Source of the DNA: Burkholderiaceae bacterium
GTDB lineage: Bacteria; Pseudomonadota; Gammaproteobacteria; Burkholderiales; Burkholderiaceae_E
Assembly (NCBI GenBank): GCA_024637155.1
Contig: JAGXFR010000028.1
Location: 27,512-91,511, forward strand
Reading direction: 5' to 3'
Length of the DNA stretch: 64,000 bases
Positions 8,085-16,502 of this stretch are shown in pieces. Both the position numbers and the translations under genes were made by a program. Every line of letters begins with the position of its first letter. Within the stretch, counting starts at the first letter, position 1. A model generated the notes under the pieces. The model made no database searches and was not told the DNA's origin. It saw only the letters and a program-made list of their open reading frames with translations.

Positions 8085-9146
8085 ATGACAAGTCACCGCA
8101 TCGCGGTAATTCCGGGCGACGGGATCGGCAACGAAGTGGTGCCCGCAGGGCTGCAGGTTCTCGAAGCGGCGGCGAGCCGCTTCGACATCCAACTCGCCTT
8201 CGATCACTTCGACTTCGCCTGCTGCGACTACTACGTCAAGCACGGCAAGATGATGCCCGACGACTGGAAGGAGCGAATCGGCGGCCACGACGCAATCTAC
8301 TACGGCGCGGTCGGCTGGCCCGCGACGGTGCCCGACCACATCTCCCTGTGGGGTTCGCTGCTGCTGTTCCGGCGCGAGTTCGACCAGTACATCAATTTGC
8401 GCCCGGTCCGCCTGATGCCGGGCGTGCCCTGTCCGCTGGCCAATCGCGTGCCTGGCGACATCGACTTCTACGTGGTCCGCGAGAACACCGAGGGCGAGTA
8501 TTCGTCGCTGGGCGGCAAGATGTTCGCCGGCACCGCGCGCGAGTTCGTCATCCAGGAGTCGGTGTTCACGCGCGTGGGCGTGGATCGGGTGCTGCGCTAT
8601 GCCTTCGAGCTGGCGATGAAGCGCAAGAAGCGCCTGACCTCGGCCACCAAGTCCAACGGCATTTTCATCTCGATGCCCTACTGGGACGAGCGCGTCGCCG
8701 ACGTGGCCACCGAGTACCCGGAAGTGAGCGTCGAGAAGTTCCACATCGACATCCTGACCGCGCACTTCGTGCGCAATCCGCACTGGTTCGACGTGGTCGT
8801 GGCCTCGAACCTCTTCGGCGACATCCTCTCGGACCTCGGCCCGGCATGCACCGGAACGATCGCCATCGCCCCGTCGGCAAACATCAACCCCGAGCGCAAC
8901 TTCCCGTCGCTCTTCGAGCCCGTGCACGGGTCGGCGCCCGACATCACGGGCAAGGGGATCGCCAACCCGATCGGACAGATCTGGTGCGGCGCGATGATGC
9001 TCGATCATCTGGGCCATCCGCAGGCGCACGATGCGATCCTCGCGGCCATCCAGAAGGTGACGGCCGAGGGGCCGCGCACGCCTGACATGGGCGGGAAGGC
9101 GACGACCGGGGACGTCGCGCGGGCGATCGTCGCGGCGCTGGGCTGA
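8085..9146 (+). CDS. ttuC: Tartrate dehydrogenase / D-malate dehydrogenase (decarboxylating)
   Basis: A 353-residue member of the isocitrate/isopropylmalate dehydrogenase superfamily, NAD- and Mn-dependent. RIAVIPGDGIGNEVVPAG opens the fold; HGKMMPDDW, AVGWPATVPDHISLWGSL, VVRENTEGEYSSLGGKMF, TKSNGIFISMPYWDERV and FEPVHGSAPDITGKGIANPI all closely follow E. coli DmlA and tartrate dehydrogenases, not LeuB. ATG 8085 is preceded by GGGGAGAG; the in-frame extension to 7923 is repeat-derived. The adjacent glycerate kinase fits the TtuC-TtuD pairing of tartrate catabolism, in which tartrate is converted towards D-glycerate. DmlA (D-malate to pyruvate) is the main alternative name. Confidence 0.88.
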   Translation: MTSHRIAVIPGDGIGNEVVPAGLQVLEAAASRFDIQLAFDHFDFACCDYYVKHGKMMPDDWKERIGGHDAIYYGAVGWPATVPDHISLWGSLLLFRREFDQYINLRPVRLMPGVPCPLANRVPGDIDFYVVRENTEGEYSSLGGKMFAGTAREFVIQESVFTRVGVDRVLRYAFELAMKRKKRLTSATKSNGIFISMPYWDERVADVATEYPEVSVEKFHIDILTAHFVRNPHWFDVVVASNLFGDILSDLGPACTGTIAIAPSANINPERNFPSLFEPVHGSAPDITGKGIANPIGQIWCGAMMLDHLGHPQAHDAILAAIQKVTAEGPRTPDMGGKATTGDVARAIVAALG

Positions 9147-9209
9147 GCCGGATTGCGGTGGCGGACTCGGGACGCGGCACGCAGCGCAGTTCGCGGGAGT
9201 GATGCAAGC

Positions 9210-10520
9210 ATGGCAACGATGAACCCCAGATCGATGCTGATCGAGAGTTTCCGGGCAGCGGTTTCCGCGGCGGATCCCGCCCGGGTGCTGGCGGCGCACC
9301 TGCCGGACGCGCAGGCCATCGCCGGGTTCGGCCGAACCTGCGTGGTCGGGGCGGGCAAGGCGGCGGCGAGCATGGCGGCCGCGGTGGAGGCCCACTGGCC
9401 GGCGGACGCCGCGCTCGACGGCCTGGTGGTCACCCGCTACGGGCACGGCCTGGCCTGCCGGCGCATCGAGGTGCTCGAGGCTGGGCATCCGGTGCCCGAC
9501 GAGGCGGGCGAGCAGGCGGCACGCTCGATTCTCGCGCGCTGCGCGGAGCTGGCCGCGTCGGACCTGCTGATCGTGCTGATCTCGGGCGGAGCATCCAGCC
9601 TGCTCGCGCTGCCGGTCGATGCGGTCCCGATGGCAGACCTCAAGGCGGTGACGCGGGCGTTGCTCGCGAGCGGCGCGCCGATCCAGGACATCAACGTGGT
9701 GCGCAAGCACCTCTCCCGGATCCAGGGGGGGCGGCTCGCGCAGGCAACCCGCGCACGGGTGCTCGCCCTCGTGATCTCGGACGTCGCCGGAGACGAGATC
9801 TCGGCGATCGGATCGGGGCCCTGCGCGCCCGACCCGAGCACCTACGAGGAGGCACGAGCCGTCCTGCGGCGTTGGCGGGTCGAGCCGCCGGAGTCGGTCG
9901 CCGAGCACCTGCGGCGCGGCGAGAGCGGGGACGTCGACGAAACGCCCAAGCCAGGCGAGCCTTTCTTCGAGCGGGTGGAAAACCGCCTGGTCGCCACCGC
10001 ACAGGCAAGCCTCGCCGCCGCGGCTGCGTTCTTCGCTGACGCGGGCGTGCGGCCCGTCGTGCTGGGCGATGCGATCGCCGGGGAAGCGCGCGATGTCGCC
10101 CAGGTGCACGCCGCGATTGCCGGGGAACTCGATGCCCGCGGCGAGCGCTCCTTCGGCGCCGGTTTTCGCCGGCCGCTGGCGCTGATCTCCGGCGGCGAGT
10201 GCACGGTGACCATCGGGCCACCGGGCGGTGGACGGGGCGGTCGCTGCAGCGAGTTCCTGCTCGCGTTCGCGCTCGCGGTCCGTGCCGGCGAGGTGTGGGC
10301 GCTCGCCGCCGACACCGATGGGATCGACGGGTCGGAGAGCAATGCCGGCGCGCTGCTGACCCCCGCCACGCTGCGCCGCGCCCGGGAAGCCGGAATCGAT
10401 GCGCCGGCCTTTCTCGAGCGCCACGACAGCTATTCCTTCTTCGACGCGCTGGGCGACCTGGTGGTCACCGGCCCCACGCGGACCAACGTCAACGACTACC
10501 GCGCGGTGTTGCTGCCATGA
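9210..10520 (+). CDS. ttuD: Glycerate 2-kinase (MOFRL family; historically TtuD)
   Basis: A 436-residue glycerate 2-kinase that phosphorylates D-glycerate to 2-phosphoglycerate. The N-terminal DUF4147 domain has VVGAGKAAASMAAA, LISGGASSLLALP, NVVRKHLSRIQGGRLA and LVISDVAGDEISAIGSGP. The C-terminal MOFRL domain has LISGGECTV, GRGGRCSEFLLAFAL and ALAADTDGIDGSESNAGA. ATG 9210 has GGGAG at 9195-9199; ATG 9219 is too far from it. It lies 63 bases after ttuC, and its stop overlaps the pyrC start (ATGA). Earlier literature called this family hydroxypyruvate reductase. The context with ttuC supports a tartrate or hydroxypyruvate route into lower glycolysis. Confidence 0.88.
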   Translation: MATMNPRSMLIESFRAAVSAADPARVLAAHLPDAQAIAGFGRTCVVGAGKAAASMAAAVEAHWPADAALDGLVVTRYGHGLACRRIEVLEAGHPVPDEAGEQAARSILARCAELAASDLLIVLISGGASSLLALPVDAVPMADLKAVTRALLASGAPIQDINVVRKHLSRIQGGRLAQATRARVLALVISDVAGDEISAIGSGPCAPDPSTYEEARAVLRRWRVEPPESVAEHLRRGESGDVDETPKPGEPFFERVENRLVATAQASLAAAAAFFADAGVRPVVLGDAIAGEARDVAQVHAAIAGELDARGERSFGAGFRRPLALISGGECTVTIGPPGGGRGGRCSEFLLAFALAVRAGEVWALAADTDGIDGSESNAGALLTPATLRRAREAGIDAPAFLERHDSYSFFDALGDLVVTGPTRTNVNDYRAVLLP

Positions 10521-11560
10521 ACGAACTGAGCATCCTGCAGCCCGACGACTGGCACCTGCATCTGCGCGACGGGTCGGCGCTCGGCGCCGTGGTCGGCGCT
10601 TCGGGGGCGCAATTCGCGCGTGCCATCGTGATGCCCAACCTCAAGGCGCCGGTGGTGACGGTGGCGCAGGCGCTGGCCTATCGCGAGCGGATTCTCGCCG
10701 CCTTGCCCGCCGGCAGCCGTTTCGAACCGCTGATGACGCTCTACCTGACCGAGACCACGGTGCCGGCGGAAGTGCGTGCGGCGCGGGCCAGCGCTTTCGT
10801 GCATGCGGTCAAGCTCTACCCGGCGGGCGCCACCACGCATTCCGAGGCCGGGGTCGGTGACTGGCGCCGGGTCCGTGCGACGCTCGCGGCGATGCAGGAA
10901 GTGGATCTGCCCCTGCTGGTGCACGGTGAGGTCACCGAGCGCGACGTCGACGTGTTCGATCGGGAGGAGGCATTCATCGAGCGCGTGCTCGTGCCGCTGC
11001 GTGGCGAGTTCCCGGAACTGCGCGTGGTATTCGAGCACGTGACCACGCGCCAGGCGGTCGACTATGTGCGCGAGGCCCCCGGCCGGATTGCCGCGACGAT
11101 CACGCCGCAGCACCTTCTCTACAATCGCAACGCGATCTTCTCGGGCGGTTTGCGCCCGCACTGGTACTGCCTGCCCGTGCTCAAGCGCGAGGAACATCGG
11201 CTCGCGCTGGTCGCGGCGGCCACCAGCGGCAACCCGCGCTTCTTCCTGGGCACCGACAGCGCGCCCCACGCGGCACGGCTCAAGGAGCACGCGGCGGCAT
11301 GCGCCGGCTGCTACACCGCGCCCCACGCGCTCGAGCTCTATGCGTGTGCGTTCGAAACGGCCGGAGCGCTCGCGCGACTGGAAGGCTTCGCAAGTCTGTA
11401 CGGGCCGGATTTCTACGGCTTGGCGCGCAATCGGGGCCGCGTGTTGCTGCGCCGCGCTCCCTGGCAGATCCCGGCTACGCTGCCCTTCGGCGCCGAGGGC
11501 ATCGTGCCGCTGGCCGCCGGCGAGACGCTCGACTGGAAATTCGTCGGGCCGACGCCCTAG
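10517..11560 (+). CDS. pyrC: Dihydroorotase
   Basis: A 347-residue class II dihydroorotase, the third step of pyrimidine biosynthesis (carbamoyl-aspartate to dihydroorotate). The zinc ligands are in QPDDWHLHLRDG (residues ~9-19). The Lys expected to be carboxylated is ~99 in KLYPAGATTHSEAG. Further ligands are in LLVHGEV and FEHVT, and the catalytic Asp is in LGTDSAPH. TPQHLLYNRNAIF is typical of the E. coli-type enzyme. ATG 10517 overlaps the ttuD stop by four bases, suggesting translational coupling, although the two genes act in unrelated pathways. The stop codon overlaps the stop of the convergent FimV-like gene. Confidence 0.95.
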   Translation: MNELSILQPDDWHLHLRDGSALGAVVGASGAQFARAIVMPNLKAPVVTVAQALAYRERILAALPAGSRFEPLMTLYLTETTVPAEVRAARASAFVHAVKLYPAGATTHSEAGVGDWRRVRATLAAMQEVDLPLLVHGEVTERDVDVFDREEAFIERVLVPLRGEFPELRVVFEHVTTRQAVDYVREAPGRIAATITPQHLLYNRNAIFSGGLRPHWYCLPVLKREEHRLALVAAATSGNPRFFLGTDSAPHAARLKEHAAACAGCYTAPHALELYACAFETAGALARLEGFASLYGPDFYGLARNRGRVLLRRAPWQIPATLPFGAEGIVPLAAGETLDWKFVGPTP

Positions 11561-12093
11561 CGCGTGGCACGACCCTTGCCGCGATGGCGCGCGCCGCGCC
11601 GCGGAGGCGGCGCCGCGGGGACCTCCATCGCGTCCGTCAGAATCTCGACCGGCGTGGCACGGAACGGTGGAATCCGCAGCGCATAGGTCGCGCGTGTTTC
11701 TGCGCCATCGTCGACCTGGACGGTCAGCCGCAGCGTGGAACCGGTGAACGGTTCCAACGTCGCGAAGAACACGACGTTGCGCTGCGCGGGCGTGGAAATC
11801 AGAAACGAGGATGGAACAGGCGACGCGTGACCGGGTTCTGCCTCGGCGGCGACAACGGAGAAGCGCGTCACCGAAATCCGCTCGCCGGGCACCGATCCGA
11901 AGGGAATCGCCAGGCGCAGCCGCTGCTCCTGCTGCGAGAGAACGCTGGCGTCGCCGAAGTCGATGGCGTGGGCCGGGCCGGCGAGTAACCCGGAAATTCC
12001 GAAGCCGGCGAGGACGAGCCAGCGCTGGACGCAGTGCAGCGTGCGGGGCCTCGCCGCGCCTTCCCTGCGGTGCGTTCGGGCGAATGGTTCCAA
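11557..12093 (-). CDS. Exported protein resembling the FimV N-terminal domain
   Basis: A 178-residue protein with a signal peptide (LVLAGFGISGLLAGPAHA, ending near residue 43) and one domain of about 95 residues. IDFGDASVLSQQEQRLRLAI, FLISTPAQRNVVFFATLEP and STLRLTVQVDDG resemble the N-terminal beta domain of FimV/TspA. The LysM, coiled-coil and TPR parts of FimV are absent, and the C-terminus is a short basic tail (PPPRRGARHRGKGRATR). The start is TTG 12093, supported by a very strong AGGAGG six bases upstream. FimV proteins act in type IV pilus and polar assembly, and pilBCD lie 30 kb away, but the family call here rests on weak overall similarity. Confidence 0.6.
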   Translation of the reverse strand: MEPFARTHRREGAARPRTLHCVQRWLVLAGFGISGLLAGPAHAIDFGDASVLSQQEQRLRLAIPFGSVPGERISVTRFSVVAAEAEPGHASPVPSSFLISTPAQRNVVFFATLEPFTGSTLRLTVQVDDGAETRATYALRIPPFRATPVEILTDAMEVPAAPPPRRGARHRGKGRATR

Positions 12094-12185
12094 GTTCTTC
12101 CTCCTGAGACGGATCGGCGTCGAGTCGCGGGCGAAATGGTAGCGTTTTCGGGTGAGTCTCGCGCGCAGCGGCGGCGCCGAACCCG

Positions 12186-12191
12186 TAGAAT
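12186..12191 (+). promoter_or_regulatory. Probable -10 element of rnpB
   Basis: TAGAAT at 12186-12191 is placed to start transcription at about 12197, which is where the first paired base of the RNase P RNA helix P1 begins. No good -35 hexamer is visible at the expected distance. Confidence 0.45.
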
Positions 12192-12196
12192 GGGTC

Positions 12197-12640
12197 CGGG
12201 AGCAGGTCGGGCGGTCGCCGGCCGGGTTGTACGCAACCCGGCGGGAGGAAGGTCCGGACTCCGCAGGACGGGATGCTGGCTAACGGCCAGGCGCAGCAAG
12301 CCGCAAGGCCCAGGGCGACGGAAAGTGGCACAGAAAACATACCGCCCACGGCGGCGCCAGCGTGCTTTGCCGGTCTTCGGACCGACACCGCAGACGTCGC
12401 CAGGCAAGGGTGAAAAGGCGAGGTAAGAGCTCACCGCGGGCATGGCGACGTGTCCGGCAGGCCAAACCCCATCCGGAGCAACACCAAATAGGCACGCGCG
12501 CGGTTCGCCGCACGGGGTGGTCCGCCCCGGCGTGCGGGTAGGTGGCTGGAGCGCACGGGCAACCGTGCGCCTAGAGGAATGATCGTCAGGTCGCGCGAGC
12601 GACTCACAGAATCCGGCCTACAGACCTGCTCCCACTTCTT
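12197..12640 (+). ncRNA. rnpB: RNase P RNA, bacterial class A
   Basis: This is the catalytic RNA that matures tRNA 5' ends. The class A core is plain: GGAGGAAGGTCCGGACTCC near 12241-12260, AAGGGTGAAAAGGCGAGGT with AGAGCTCACCGC near 12408-12440, and the terminal ACAGAATCCGGCCTACAG near 12607-12623. The ends pair to form helix P1: GGGAGCAGGTC (12198-12208) with GACCTGCTCCC (12623-12633). A pyrimidine-rich run follows the 3' end. No protein gene is present between 12094 and 12899; the rest holds only promoters and the mraZ leader. Confidence 0.96.
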
Positions 12641-12777
12641 CTGTCTCGTTTCGAGATGTTCAGACACTACTTCACCAATCCGCGCCAAGTCATTCATTTC
12701 CCTTGAAATCACGCGAAAAAGCGCTTGAGGTTGCGCGTCTAAGTCCTTGTCCCGATTGAAAAAAAAGTAACGATCAC

Positions 12778-12806
12778 TTGTCAGGGCCGAAACTTTTCCC
12801 TAAAGT
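12778..12806 (+). promoter_or_regulatory. Pmra, sigma-70 promoter of the dcw cluster
   Basis: TTGTCA at 12778-12783 and TAAAGT at 12801-12806 are separated by exactly 17 bases, a near-consensus sigma-70 promoter. It lies about 95 bases upstream of mraZ. The -10 hexamer touches the first MraZ box, so MraZ binding would block RNA polymerase. No comparably good promoter was noticed within the tightly packed cluster. Confidence 0.8.
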
Positions 12807-12840
12807 GGGGCCCTGTGTAAGAAAGTGGTGATTTGTGGGG
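12805..12840 (+). promoter_or_regulatory. MraZ operator: four boxes in 10-bp phase
   Basis: Four hexamers occur at exact 10-base spacing: GTGGGG (12805-12810), GTGTAA (12815-12820, degenerate), GTGGTG (12825-12830) and GTGGGG (12835-12840). MraZ is known to bind repeats of GTGG[AGT]G separated by four bases upstream of its own operon and to repress it. The array directly abuts the Pmra -10 element, so autorepression is expected here. Confidence 0.88.
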
Positions 12841-12899
12841 TGTTCGGTAACTCGAACCGGCGCCCCGTGTTTTTGCCACTGCATTATCGGGGAAGGACC

Positions 12900-13328
12900 A
12901 TGTTTCAGGGCAGTTCAGGACTCGCGCTCGACGCGAAGGGTCGCATGACGGTGCCGGTACGGCACCGCGACACCCTTGCACAGGAGTGCCAGGGCCGCCT
13001 GACCGTGACCCGTCACCCCGACGGCTGCCTGTTGTTGTTCCCGCAGCCGACCTGGGAACTCCAGCGCGAGAAGTTCGCCGCGCTTCCGGTCAATGCCCGC
13101 GCCTGGGCGCGAATCTTTCTGGGCAGCGCCACCGACGTCGAGATGGACGGCGCCGGGCGCATCCTGATCAGCCCGGAACTGCGCAGTGCGGCGGGCCTGA
13201 ATCGGGATCTGATGCTGCTGGGCATGGGAAGTCACTTCGAGATCTGGGATGCGGAGACCCTGGCGGCTCATGAGCGTGCCGTGATTGCCGGTGGCATGCC
13301 GGAATCCGTGGCAAACCTGTCGTTCTAG
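12900..13328 (+). CDS. mraZ: Transcriptional regulator MraZ
   Basis: A 142-residue dcw-operon repressor with two AbrB-like swapped-hairpin domains, each carrying a D-x-x-x-R motif: [15 protein letters not shown] near residue 15 and [15 protein letters not shown] near residue 85. ATG 12900 is preceded by GGAAGGA at 12891-12897; upstream in-frame codons fall inside the operator and are not used. First gene of the dcw cluster, it binds the boxes 60-95 bases upstream and controls the division operon. The length is close to the ~150 residues of other MraZ proteins. Confidence 0.97.
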   Translation: MFQGSSGLALDAKGRMTVPVRHRDTLAQECQGRLTVTRHPDGCLLLFPQPTWELQREKFAALPVNARAWARIFLGSATDVEMDGAGRILISPELRSAAGLNRDLMLLGMGSHFEIWDAETLAAHERAVIAGGMPESVANLSF

Positions 13329-13336
13329 GATTCGCG

Positions 13337-14314
13337 TTGACTCGAGGGGGACCGGATGCGCGCAACAAGCCGCGGCGCGACGATGAACACCGGCCCGTAC
13401 TGCGCGAGTCGGTGCTGCGCTGCCTCGCACCCGCTGCCAACGACACTTGCGTGGATGCAACCTTCGGCCGCGGCGGGCACAGCGCGGCGCTCCTTGCCTG
13501 TCTCGGCCCCGACGGTCGACTCATCGCGCTCGATCGCGACCCCGCCGCCGTGTCGGTTGGTCGCACCTGGTCGGACGCGCGCTTCACGATCGAGCACGCG
13601 CGCTTCTCGCAACTCGCGGAAGTGCTCGCTCGGCACGACATCGAGGCGATCGACGTCATCCTGTTCGACCTGGGCGTTTCCTCCCCGCAACTCGACAACC
13701 CCGAGCGTGGCTTCAGTTTTCGCGAAGACGGCCCGCTCGACATGCGCATGGACCCTTCCAGCGGTGTTTCCGCGCGGGAGTGGCTGATGCAGGCCTCCGA
13801 AACCCGTATTGCAGAGGTGCTCAAAGACTATGGGGAAGAACGGTTTGCTGTTTCGATTGCAAAGGCGATTGTTGCTCGCCGCCGGGACGTCGGCGAAGCC
13901 GCGTTCGCCACTACCGGCGATCTTGCCCGCGTCGTGGCGGGTGTCGTCCGCAGCCGCCAGAGGGGGGCGCAGATGGCCAAGGACCCGGCTACCCGCTCCT
14001 TTCAGGCTCTACGGATTCTCGTCAATCAAGAGCTTGAAGAGCTCGCGCTCGGCCTAGATGCCGCGGTGCGTTGCCTGCGTCCGGGAGGCCGACTGGCGGT
14101 GATCAGCTTCCACTCGCTCGAGGACCGGATCGTCAAGCAGTTCATCGCCCAGGAGTCCGGGCGCAACGCGCCCCGAGACCCGATCCGCGGAACCGTCATG
14201 GCGGGGGCACCGGTGCGACTGCGCAGCCTGGGCCGGACCCTGCCGGACGCCGCCGACGTGGCGGCCAACCCGCGCTCGCGCTCAGCGGTGCTGCGCGCCG
14301 CGCAGCGGGTCTAG
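13337..14314 (+). CDS. rsmH: 16S rRNA (cytosine(1402)-N(4))-methyltransferase
   Basis: A 325-residue SAM-dependent enzyme (formerly MraW) that N4-methylates C1402 of 16S rRNA in the P site. Visible motifs are VDATFGRGGHSAALL (SAM loop), LFDLGVSSPQLDNPERGFSF, DGPLDMRMD, MAKDPATRSFQALR and the catalytic-region SFHSLEDRIVKQF. I use TTG 13337 because AGGA (13327-13330) sits six bases upstream and the conserved HRPVLRESVL follows at residue ~18. It begins eight bases after mraZ, and the two are almost certainly cotranscribed. Confidence 0.96.
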   Translation: MTRGGPDARNKPRRDDEHRPVLRESVLRCLAPAANDTCVDATFGRGGHSAALLACLGPDGRLIALDRDPAAVSVGRTWSDARFTIEHARFSQLAEVLARHDIEAIDVILFDLGVSSPQLDNPERGFSFREDGPLDMRMDPSSGVSAREWLMQASETRIAEVLKDYGEERFAVSIAKAIVARRRDVGEAAFATTGDLARVVAGVVRSRQRGAQMAKDPATRSFQALRILVNQELEELALGLDAAVRCLRPGGRLAVISFHSLEDRIVKQFIAQESGRNAPRDPIRGTVMAGAPVRLRSLGRTLPDAADVAANPRSRSAVLRAAQRV

Positions 14315-14322
14315 GGGCGGAC

Positions 14323-14754
14323 ATGGCGCGCCTGAACATCCTCCTGACGGCCGTCCTCGTGTTGTGCGCGCTCGCGCTCGTGAACGCGCAACACCGCTCG
14401 CGCTCGCTGTTCATCGATCTCGAGACGGCTCGGGCGCGGACGGCCCAGCTCGAAACCCGGTGGAGCGAGCTGCAGGTTGAACAGCGCCAGTTTGCCCGGA
14501 ACTCGCTGATCGACGCCAAGGCGCGCTCGGAACTGGCCATGCGCGCGGTGGCCCCGGAGCGCATGCTGCTGCTCACGATGCGCGCCGACGGGCCGCAGCT
14601 CGCGGAGGTGTCCGGCACACCGGCTCGGGGGGCCGCGAAGGCGAGCGTGCCCGCGGCGGCGAGCGCCGGGTCGATCCGCAGCGCTTCGGCACTCGGGACG
14701 CGTGGGTTCCCCGCGGCGAGCGCGGGCGCAGCCGTCGTGCGTGGTACCCGCTGA
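14323..14754 (+). CDS. ftsL: Cell division protein FtsL
   Basis: A 143-residue bitopic protein with a transmembrane helix at residues ~5-22 (ILLTAVLVLCALALVNA), followed by a heptad-like coiled coil (about residues 28-65). FtsL forms the FtsQLB complex that activates FtsWI. The C-terminal ~50 residues are Ala/Ser/Gly-rich and longer than in most FtsL proteins (~100-120 residues), so this tail is probably disordered. ATG 14323 lies eight bases after rsmH, and the stop overlaps the ftsI start (TGATG). Identification rests on architecture and position, as is usual for FtsL. Confidence 0.92.
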   Translation: MARLNILLTAVLVLCALALVNAQHRSRSLFIDLETARARTAQLETRWSELQVEQRQFARNSLIDAKARSELAMRAVAPERMLLLTMRADGPQLAEVSGTPARGAAKASVPAAASAGSIRSASALGTRGFPAASAGAAVVRGTR

Positions 14755-16502
14755 TGGCACGTCGGGCCGCGGCGCGCACCGTGGGCTTCGGAGCCAATCC
14801 GCTGCTCGCGGTCCGTCTGCCCGCCTATCGCTCGCGGCTGATGCTCGGGTGCGTCGCGCTCGCCTTTGCGGCACTGGCGCTGCGCGCCACCTACCTGCAG
14901 GTGTTCACGGACGACTTCCTGCGCGAGCAGGGCGAGGCGCGCTACGCCCGCACGCTGATTCTCTCGCCCTCGCGCGGCAAGATTCTGGATCGCAACGGCA
15001 CGGTGCTCGCCGCGAGCCTGCCGGCCCAGGCCGTGTGGGCCATTCCCGGGCAGACCGAGGCGTCGCCCGAGCAGTTCAAGCGTCTCGGCAAGCTGATCAA
15101 CGTCGAGCCACGCGAGATTCGCAAGAAGCTCGAGGAGACCGAGCGCAATCTGGTCTACCTGCGCCGGCAGCTTGATCCGGCGGTGGCCGAGAAGGTGCGG
15201 GAACTCCAGATCAACGGGGTGCACCTGCAGCAGGAGTACAAGCGCCACTATCCCGAGGGGGAGACCGTCGCCCACATCGTCGGCTTCACCAATGTCGACG
15301 ATGCCGGTCAGGAAGGCATCGAACTGGCCCGCAACCGGCTGCTCGCCGGGCAGGCCGGCAGTCGCCGGGTGATCAAGGATCGGCTGGGCCGCGTCATCGA
15401 GGACCTGCGCGCGGTGCGCGCACCGTTGAATGGCGCCGACATCACGCTGTCGATCGACTCGAGGATGCAGTTCCTCGCCTTCAACGCGCTGCGCGACACG
15501 GTCCGCGAGCACCGCGCCAAGGCGGGTGCGGCGGTGGTGCTCGACGTGGTGACCGGAGAGATCCTGGCGCTCGCCAACTGGCCCAGCTACAACCCGAACC
15601 AGCGCGCCAATCTGAGCGGCGCCCAGCTGCGCAACCGGGTGATCACCGACACCTTCGAGCCCGGTTCGACGCTCAAGCCATTCACGGCGGCACTGGCGCT
15701 CGAGCTGGGGATCGCCACGCCGCGCACCATGATCGAGACCGCTCCGGGCCGGATCACGGTCGGCTCGGCGACGATCAGCGACGTGCACTCGTACGGGGCG
15801 CTGACCCTCGAACAGGTGATTCAGAAGTCATCCAACGTCGGGGTGACGAAACTCGCGCTGCAGATGAAGCCGCAGCAAGTCTGGGAGTTCTACACGGCCC
15901 TCGGGCTCGGGCAGGTCCCGCAGCTCGCCTTCCCGGGAGCGGTGGCCGGACGGGTGCGCCCGTACCGAAACTGGCGCCCGATCGAGCAGGCGACGATGTC
16001 CTTCGGCCACGGACTCTCGGGTTCGCTGATCCAGCTGGCGCGCGCCTATCTCGTCTTCGCCCGCGACGGGGAACTGCTGCCGCTGTCGATCACGCGCAGC
16101 GACGCGCCGGCAGGCGGGCGCCAGGTCATCCAGCCGCGCACCGCGCAGGCGGTGCGCCACATGCTCGAGATGGCCGCCGGCCCTGGCGGCACCGCTCCCC
16201 TGGCGCAGGTTGCCGGCTACCGGGTGGCGGGCAAGACCGGGACGGCCCGCAAGCTCGAAAACGGGCAGTACGTGAAGAAATACATCGCTTCCTTCGTTGG
16301 ATTTGCGCCGGTCTCGGCGCCCCGGGTGGTCGTCGCGGTGATGATCGACGAGCCCGACGCGGGCAAGTACTACGGCGGCCAGGTTGCGGCGCCGCTGTTC
16401 TCGCGCATTACCGCGGAGAGTCTGCGGGCGATGGGCGTGGAGCCGGACGCGCCCGGCGTGCCGGTGGTGATCCCGCCGACCTCCGTCACGGAGAGCATGT
16501 GA
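14754..16502 (+). CDS. ftsI: Peptidoglycan D,D-transpeptidase FtsI (PBP3)
   Basis: A 582-residue septal class B penicillin-binding protein that cross-links peptidoglycan at the division site. It has one membrane anchor (residues ~30-47), a pedestal domain starting at SPSRGKILDRNGTVLA, and a transpeptidase domain with the catalytic STLK tetrad (Ser ~305, Lys ~308), SSN (~359-361) and KTGT (~494-497). Partner of FtsW, encoded downstream. The start overlaps the ftsL stop, and the stop overlaps the murE GTG start, indicating coupled translation. Length is typical. Confidence 0.97.
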   Translation: MARRAAARTVGFGANPLLAVRLPAYRSRLMLGCVALAFAALALRATYLQVFTDDFLREQGEARYARTLILSPSRGKILDRNGTVLAASLPAQAVWAIPGQTEASPEQFKRLGKLINVEPREIRKKLEETERNLVYLRRQLDPAVAEKVRELQINGVHLQQEYKRHYPEGETVAHIVGFTNVDDAGQEGIELARNRLLAGQAGSRRVIKDRLGRVIEDLRAVRAPLNGADITLSIDSRMQFLAFNALRDTVREHRAKAGAAVVLDVVTGEILALANWPSYNPNQRANLSGAQLRNRVITDTFEPGSTLKPFTAALALELGIATPRTMIETAPGRITVGSATISDVHSYGALTLEQVIQKSSNVGVTKLALQMKPQQVWEFYTALGLGQVPQLAFPGAVAGRVRPYRNWRPIEQATMSFGHGLSGSLIQLARAYLVFARDGELLPLSITRSDAPAGGRQVIQPRTAQAVRHMLEMAAGPGGTAPLAQVAGYRVAGKTGTARKLENGQYVKKYIASFVGFAPVSAPRVVVAVMIDEPDAGKYYGGQVAAPLFSRITAESLRAMGVEPDAPGVPVVIPPTSVTESM

